A stretch of DNA of 52,673 nt, from the NCBI GenBank assembly GCA_017428105.1, contig JAFRRM010000020.1, positions 1-52,673 of the forward strand, in the 5' to 3' direction. The notes beneath the pieces were generated by a model. That model saw nothing but the letters and a program-made list of their open reading frames with translations. It made no database searches and was not told the DNA's origin. Made by a program: the position numbers and the translations under genes. This DNA is from Lachnospiraceae bacterium. Its GTDB lineage: Bacteria; Bacillota; Clostridia; Lachnospirales; Lachnospiraceae. Position 1 is the stretch's first letter; each line of letters opens with the position of its first letter. Of the stretch, positions 47,860-52,673 are shown piece after piece.

Positions 47860-50800
47860 ATGCTCCGGAAAATTTCTGATCTCATCATACATAAACGCAT
47901 CGCGATCCTGGTGCTCATGCTCGTCCTCGCTGCCGCCGGCGCGGCCGCCTCCTTCTTCATTCCCGTCAATGAGGACATGGCGAAATATCTGCCGGCCGAT
48001 TCCGGCATGAAAGCCGGCATGGACATCATGGAGGCGGAATTTCCCGCAGCGGAGGCCGATAATACCATCCGCGTCATGTTCAGCGGCCTGACGGACGCGG
48101 ACAGGCAGGAAGTCCTGCAGAGCCTGACGGCCCTGGAAAACGTCAGGAGCGTCGACTATGACGCCGGCAGCGCGGACTACAACAGGGACGGCCGCACCCT
48201 GTACGTGATCCACATGGCCTGCGAGTACGGCAGCGCGGGGCAGCGGAACATCGAAGCCGCGCTGAAGACGCAGTTCGGCGGCCGGGCGGTCTGGCACGAC
48301 GACGAGGAGTCCGTTTACCGGATCCCGCTCATCGTTTTCGCGGCGGCCATTCTGCTGATCTTTGTGATCCTGTTCGTCATGTGCGCTTCCTGGGCGGAGC
48401 CCTTCCTGTTCCTTGCGTCCACCGGGATCGCCATTCTGATCAACGCGGGCACCAATTTCATCGTGGGCAGCGTGGCGGCCGTCACGCACTCCATCGCGGC
48501 CCTGCTGCAGATGGTCCTGGCAATGGACTATTCCGTCATCGTGATGAACCGCTATCGGAAGGAAAGAGAAACGGAGCCGGACAGGTTCCGGGCGATGAAG
48601 AACGCCTGGGTGAACGCCTTCCCTTCCGTCGCCGCCAGTTCCCTGACCACCGTCGTCGGCCTGCTGACGCTGGTCTTCATGCGCTTTAAGATCGGCGAGA
48701 ACCTGGGCATCGTCCTGGCCAAAGGCGTGTTCATCAGCATGATCTGCTCGCTGACCGTCCTGCCCGCGCTCATCCTGATCTTCGACGGCCTGCTGGCCAG
48801 AAGCGTCAAGAAAGTCCCCCTCATCCCGACGGGCGGGCTCTCGAAATTCAGCTACCGCATGCGGTACGTGCTGAGCGGCCTGTTTCTGGTCCTGTTCGGC
48901 CTGTTCCTTTTCCTGCAGTCGCGCGCCGGGATCGCGTACACCATCGTCAGGAGCGACGCCGTGGCCGAGGTGTTCCCCAAGAAGAGCACGCTGGCCGTGG
49001 TATACGACAACCGAGACGAGGAGCGGATCGGCAGCCTGATCGGAAGGCTGGAAGCCGACAGCCGTGTGCGCTCCGTCACCGCATTTGCCACGACCCTCGG
49101 AAAAGCGTATACCGCGGAGGAACTGGCAGAGGAGTTCAAAGAAACGGACGGCGGCCTGTCGCTCGCCCCCGCCGTGATCCGCATGCTCTACTGCGACTAT
49201 TATAACGGCGGGAAGACCGGCACCATGACTGCCGGCGAATTCCTGACCTTCCTGACGGATAAAGTCCTGGACGACGAAGCGTTCGCGGAATACGTCACGG
49301 ACGACATCCGGGAAAACGCGGACCTGATCCGCAGATTCAGCGACGCCGAAACCCTGCAGAAACCGATGACCGCGGACGAACTCGCGGATTTCTTCGATCT
49401 GGCGCCTTCGGACGCCCGGGATCTGTTCCTGCTGTATCAGATCGAAACCGGCGCCCCGGCGGACGGCACGATGACGCTGCCCGTCTTCGCGGACTTCGTC
49501 ATCAACGAAGTGGCCGCGGATCCCGTCTACGGCGCGATGTTTGACGAAGAGGCCCTCAGCGGTCTCAGCCGACTCGCCGCCTTCACCGACGCGGAAAAGA
49601 TGACCGCGCCGCTCTCTCCCGAAGAGATCGCCGCCCTGCTTGGCATCGACGCCGGCACAGCCCGCCTGCTTTTCCTCTGCTGCGGTGCGCTCTCCGACCC
49701 GTCCGATCCCGGCACGATGACCCTGCCCGAATTCGTCGCCTTCCTGCAGACTGCCGCGCAGGATCCGGCCCTCGCCTCCTATCTGGGCAAGGAGACCCTG
49801 CAGCAGCTCGGGGCCCTCTCCGCCTTCACGGACAAAGCTATCCTGCAGGCGCCGCAGGATCCCGCCGGCCTCGCCGCCCTCCTGGGGGCCGATGAATCGA
49901 CGGTGAACACCCTCTTCGTGCTGTACACCGCCCGCGACCTCACCGGCCGCACCATGACCCTGCCCGAATTCACCGGCTTCCTGACCGGCTATCTCCTCTC
50001 CGACCCCGCGTTCAGTGCCGCCCTGGACGACGACGCCCGCAAAAAACTCACCACCCTGGACGCCCTGATCCAGCTCGCCGCCTCCCGCCAGCCCCTGGGC
50101 CCGGCACAGATGGCGCAGACCCTCGGCATGGATGAAGCAGCAGTCAGCCAGCTGTACTTCCTGTATCTCTCCGCCCGCCCCGACTTCCAGCAGGAGGTCG
50201 CGCAGATGACGATGACCATGCCGGAATTCCTGGCGCTCCTCAAGACCACCGCACCGGAGGAGCAGCAGGAGCAGCTTGTGCAGATGGAAAGCCTGATCCT
50301 CGCCGCCACCTCGGAAACTGAGATGACCGCCGCGGAACTCGCCGCCGTGACCGGCCTGCCCGAGCAGCAGACCGCCCAGATCCTGGCCGCGCAGAGCGCC
50401 GAAAAAATGACCCTCGCCGCCTTCCTGAACGCCGCGGCCGCCCTGGCCCCCGACCCGCAGCTCCTGCAGCTGCAGCAGCTCGTCCAGCTCGCCGCCTCCA
50501 GCATGCCGCTCAACGCCGCAGCCCTCGCCCAGACCTTCGGCCTGGACCAATCGCAGGTCTTCCAGCTCTTCGGCCTGACGCTGGCCCCACAGAAAACCAT
50601 CCCGCTGGCCGACTTCACCGCCTTCCTGGCGAACAACGTCCTGAGCGACGAAGCCACCGCCGCCTCTTTCTCCGAGGAAGAAAAAGCCCAGCTCAGCGCC
50701 TTGAACTCCCTGATCCAGCTCGCCGCCTCCGGCGCCCCCCTGGATCCCGCCTCGGCCGCCGCGGCCCTCGGCCTGGACGAAGCCACCGCCGCCGTCGTGT

Positions 50801-52383
50801 ACCGCCTGTACTTCGGCCGCGACATCTCCGCCACCACGCTCTCCCTGAAAGAGGCCGTCGATTTCATCCTGGCCGACCCCGTCATGCAGAGCTATCTCGA
50901 CGCGGAGACCCTCTCCCGCCTGCAGATGACGCAGCAGATGATTCAGGCCGTCGAATACGACGTCCCGCTCGATCCCGCTTCTCTCGCCCAGATCCTGAGC
51001 ATGGACGAAGCCTCCCTGCGCCTTCTCTTCGCCCTCCGCGCCTCAGCCGCGCAGCAGCAGGAACCGGCCCTCTCCGTCCGGACCCTCGTCGACTTCCTCG
51101 CCGCCAACCGCGAGACTCTCGGCCCCGTGATGGGCGCCGAACAATTGGACCAGCTCACCGCTGCCCAGGCCATCATTCACGGCACAGTCGACGGCACCGC
51201 CTACCCCTCCGACCGGCTCGCCGCCCTGACCGGCATGACCGCCGACCGGATGCGCCGGCTGTACCTGCTTTACACCGCCAAACACGGCGACACCTCTTCC
51301 TGGACCCTGTCGGCCAGGGACTTCATCGACTTTATCGCGGGCACCGTGGCGCCGGATGCGCAGTACGCGGACCGGCTGGACGCGGACGCCCTGAGCCGGC
51401 TCTCCTCCGCGCAAATCCTGACCGATGCGGTGACCGGCGGCAAAGCCCTGACCGCCGAAGAAATGAGCGGCGTCCTCCGCGGCCTTTCCGATGACGCGGA
51501 CACTTCGCAGATCGAGCTTTTGTACCTCTATGCGGAGAGCCTGGACGAGACCGCCCCGGCCCGCACGATGACCCTGGAGACCCTCTTCCGCCACCTGAAG
51601 GACAACGTCCTGAACGATCCCCGCTTCGCCTCCTTCCTGGACGACGGCATGCGCCGCAGCATCCTGGAGGGCGAGGCGGAACTCACCGACGGCAAGAAGC
51701 AGCTGGTCGGCGCGTCCCATTCCCGCCTCATCGTCACCTCCACGTACCCGGACGAAGGCGCGGAGACCACCGCGTTCCTCTCCGGCCTCGAAGACTGCGC
51801 GAAGAACACCATGACCGGCCGCGTCCATCTGGTGGGCAATTCCGCCCTGGCCTATGAAGTACAGCAGATCTTCGACAAGGAGCTCACGCTGATCACGCTG
51901 ATCACCGCCGCCGCCATCTTCCTGATCGTCCTGCTGACCTTCCGCTCCTTCATCATTCCGGCGATCCTCGTCCTGCTGGTCCAGTGCGGCGTGTTCATCA
52001 CGGTCACCGTCACGGGGATCCTGAGCGGCGGCATGTACTATCTGGCCCTGCTGATCGTGGAATGCATCCTGATGGGCGCCACCATCGACTACGGCATCCT
52101 CTTTACCAACCACTACCGCGAATACCGCCGGACCCTGGACGTCCCTAAAGCTCTGGCCGCCGCCTACCGCGTCTCCATCCACACCATCATGACCTCCGGC
52201 CTGGTCCTCGTCCTCGTCACCGCCGCCATTGCCCTGGGCCGTCTCTTCGAAGACGAGACCGTCACCGAGATCGTCCGCACGATCTCCGTCGGCGCCTTCT
52301 GCGCGATCCTCCTGATCCTCTTCATCCTCCCCGGCATCCTCGCCGCGTGCGACAAGCTGGTGGTGAGGAAGAAAGAAAGGTGA
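47860..52383 (+). CDS. Giant MMPL/RND transporter with a repeat-filled external loop
   Basis: A 1507-residue RND-superfamily (MMPL) exporter, about twice the usual MMPL length. TM1 is at about 12-33; a first outer domain (about 34-150) precedes TM2-6 (about 152-330), which carry AMDYSVIVMNRYRKE with the conserved Asp-Tyr. TM7 is at about 333-355. The second outer loop (about 360-1290) is hugely expanded by about ten helical repeats (from residue 454). TM8-12 (about 1345-1500) include TIDYGILFTNHYREY, the matching Asp-Tyr. Both proton-relay Asp residues are present, so transport should be intact. AAAGGAG precedes the ATG. Divergent from tetR. Substrate unknown; a peptide, lipid or surface polymer is possible. 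Confidence 0.9.
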   Translation: MLRKISDLIIHKRIAILVLMLVLAAAGAAASFFIPVNEDMAKYLPADSGMKAGMDIMEAEFPAAEADNTIRVMFSGLTDADRQEVLQSLTALENVRSVDYDAGSADYNRDGRTLYVIHMACEYGSAGQRNIEAALKTQFGGRAVWHDDEESVYRIPLIVFAAAILLIFVILFVMCASWAEPFLFLASTGIAILINAGTNFIVGSVAAVTHSIAALLQMVLAMDYSVIVMNRYRKERETEPDRFRAMKNAWVNAFPSVAASSLTTVVGLLTLVFMRFKIGENLGIVLAKGVFISMICSLTVLPALILIFDGLLARSVKKVPLIPTGGLSKFSYRMRYVLSGLFLVLFGLFLFLQSRAGIAYTIVRSDAVAEVFPKKSTLAVVYDNRDEERIGSLIGRLEADSRVRSVTAFATTLGKAYTAEELAEEFKETDGGLSLAPAVIRMLYCDYYNGGKTGTMTAGEFLTFLTDKVLDDEAFAEYVTDDIRENADLIRRFSDAETLQKPMTADELADFFDLAPSDARDLFLLYQIETGAPADGTMTLPVFADFVINEVAADPVYGAMFDEEALSGLSRLAAFTDAEKMTAPLSPEEIAALLGIDAGTARLLFLCCGALSDPSDPGTMTLPEFVAFLQTAAQDPALASYLGKETLQQLGALSAFTDKAILQAPQDPAGLAALLGADESTVNTLFVLYTARDLTGRTMTLPEFTGFLTGYLLSDPAFSAALDDDARKKLTTLDALIQLAASRQPLGPAQMAQTLGMDEAAVSQLYFLYLSARPDFQQEVAQMTMTMPEFLALLKTTAPEEQQEQLVQMESLILAATSETEMTAAELAAVTGLPEQQTAQILAAQSAEKMTLAAFLNAAAALAPDPQLLQLQQLVQLAASSMPLNAAALAQTFGLDQSQVFQLFGLTLAPQKTIPLADFTAFLANNVLSDEATAASFSEEEKAQLSALNSLIQLAASGAPLDPASAAAALGLDEATAAVVYRLYFGRDISATTLSLKEAVDFILADPVMQSYLDAETLSRLQMTQQMIQAVEYDVPLDPASLAQILSMDEASLRLLFALRASAAQQQEPALSVRTLVDFLAANRETLGPVMGAEQLDQLTAAQAIIHGTVDGTAYPSDRLAALTGMTADRMRRLYLLYTAKHGDTSSWTLSARDFIDFIAGTVAPDAQYADRLDADALSRLSSAQILTDAVTGGKALTAEEMSGVLRGLSDDADTSQIELLYLYAESLDETAPARTMTLETLFRHLKDNVLNDPRFASFLDDGMRRSILEGEAELTDGKKQLVGASHSRLIVTSTYPDEGAETTAFLSGLEDCAKNTMTGRVHLVGNSALAYEVQQIFDKELTLITLITAAAIFLIVLLTFRSFIIPAILVLLVQCGVFITVTVTGILSGGMYYLALLIVECILMGATIDYGILFTNHYREYRRTLDVPKALAAAYRVSIHTIMTSGLVLVLVTAAIALGRLFEDETVTEIVRTISVGAFCAILLILFILPGILAACDKLVVRKKER
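49219..51700 (+). repeat. Tandem protein repeats in the MMPL external loop
   Basis: Residues about 454-1270 contain some ten degenerate units of roughly 60-90 residues. Each starts with a MTLPEFxxFL-like helix, then LxxLxxLxxxA, P-L-x-P/A, L/M-A-xx-L-G-x-D/S and a final L-Y/F-x-L-Y helix. The copies are diverged in DNA, so the duplication is old rather than slippage. Confidence 0.88.
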
Positions 52384-52406
52384 GGGGAGCGCAGACTGCT
52401 GTAAAC

Positions 52407-52446
52407 AAAAAAGAACTACCTGAGGATTTCAGACAGTTCTTTTTTC
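52407..52446 (+). terminator. Terminator after the MMPL gene
   Basis: AAAAAAGAACT pairs with AGTTCTTTTTT, with an inner CTGA/TCAG, and a T-run follows. A second hairpin, TTATTATG/CATAATAA (52447-52470), lies immediately downstream. Confidence 0.9.
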
Positions 52447-52599
52447 TTATTATGAATCATGGCATAATAAGTATTGGAAAGCATTCCGAGTAACTTCAGC
52501 TGAAGGCGCTATACTAGTTTATGACTATGCTGTGGACTGGTATGGAAAAGTATTAGTGGGTAATGTGCTATACTATGCATGGCAAGGAGGAACAAACAA

Positions 52600-52673
52600 A
52601 TGCCAAGCAACAACAGCAAGTATACCCAGGAGATTCGTGAGAAGACCGCAAAGTACATTCTTGAGACCGGAAA
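52600..52673 (+). CDS. IS3-family orfA transposase, 5' end (cut by window edge)
   Basis: GGAGG precedes an ATG at 52600 opening MPSNNSKYTQEIREKTAKYI..., 24 codons to the window end. The N-terminus resembles the helix-turn-helix OrfA of IS3 (IS150-like) elements. The left terminus of the element was not firmly located; a TGGACTGG... stretch near 52533 is a candidate. The region 52471-52599 shows nothing else I can name. Confidence 0.75.
   Translation, partial: MPSNNSKYTQEIREKTAKYILETG

Noticed and set aside
47815..50550. A 911-codon minus-strand frame opposite the MMPL gene
   Set aside because: It mirrors the MMPL coding sequence, is low-complexity (Gly/Glu/Arg-rich) and has no ribosome site.

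Overview
The window is chromosomal DNA from a moderately high-GC anaerobic Bacillota, most likely class Clostridia (Lachnospiraceae or a relative). The basis is Gram-positive Shine-Dalgarno sites and lipoproteins, a Firmicutes-type LexA box, PadR/HAAS and XRE-TPR regulators, a desulfoferrodoxin, a comEA-comEC operon and many paralogous surface lipoproteins. No rRNA, tRNA or CRISPR array was found. Insertion sequences sit at both ends: a complete IS1182-type element at 1-1790 and the start of an IS3-type orfA at 52600.

Layout. 1.87-4.73 kb: an ABC-2 exporter operon. 4.79-10.45 kb: an AT-richer accessory island in which a PadR regulator, a HAAS-type membrane partner and a secreted protein face a tandemly duplicated cassette (small secreted protein A plus lipoprotein B, twice), followed by a decayed secreted-protein gene. 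10.6-12.8 kb: a UvrD/PcrA-type helicase under a clear SOS (LexA) promoter. 13.1-21.3 kb: a lipoprotein, a leftward metabolic run (lipoprotein, NUDIX, flavin-type oxidase, cysteine desulfidase CyuA, YitT) and a rightward cysK-cysE pair with an XRE-TPR regulator. 21.4-22.6 kb: an AT-rich putative cysteine peptidase split by a -1 frameshift at a six-T run. 22.6-24.4 kb: an ABC-F gene behind an attenuator leader with tiny uORFs. 24.6-29.9 kb: a Cys-rich small protein, an ECF sigma/anti-sigma pair, a DUF4342-like protein plus two-component system, and a YwaF-type membrane protein. 30.1-35.6 kb: desulfoferrodoxin, an amino-acid symporter, RidA, a C69 dipeptidase, a TM2 protein and a two-domain lipoprotein. 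35.7-36.3 kb: a compact module of two divergent ribbon-helix-helix genes sharing an operator and bracketed by a 19-bp direct repeat. 36.4-43.4 kb: an HTH-like protein divergent from a membrane Ser/Thr kinase, YdcF, a zinc-ribbon membrane protein, and comEA-comEC, with comEC fused in frame to a second membrane-anchored protein that keeps its own ribosome binding site. 43.7-52.4 kb: MATE exporter, membrane protein, VWA protein, then TetR divergent from a 1507-aa MMPL/RND transporter whose external loop carries about ten copies of a roughly 60-90 residue helical repeat.

An intergenic repeat family built on GGGACGGTTC / GAACCGTCCC with nearby TGTCA recurs throughout the window, in two cases overlapping the stop codon of a gene. 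The strongest candidates for undescribed biology are the repeat-bearing MMPL transporter with its TetR switch, the PadR-facing duplicated A/B surface cassette, the autoregulated divergent RHH module, the ComEC fusion with a nested gene, and the ABC-F leader. All calls come from reading the sequence; no database search was possible.
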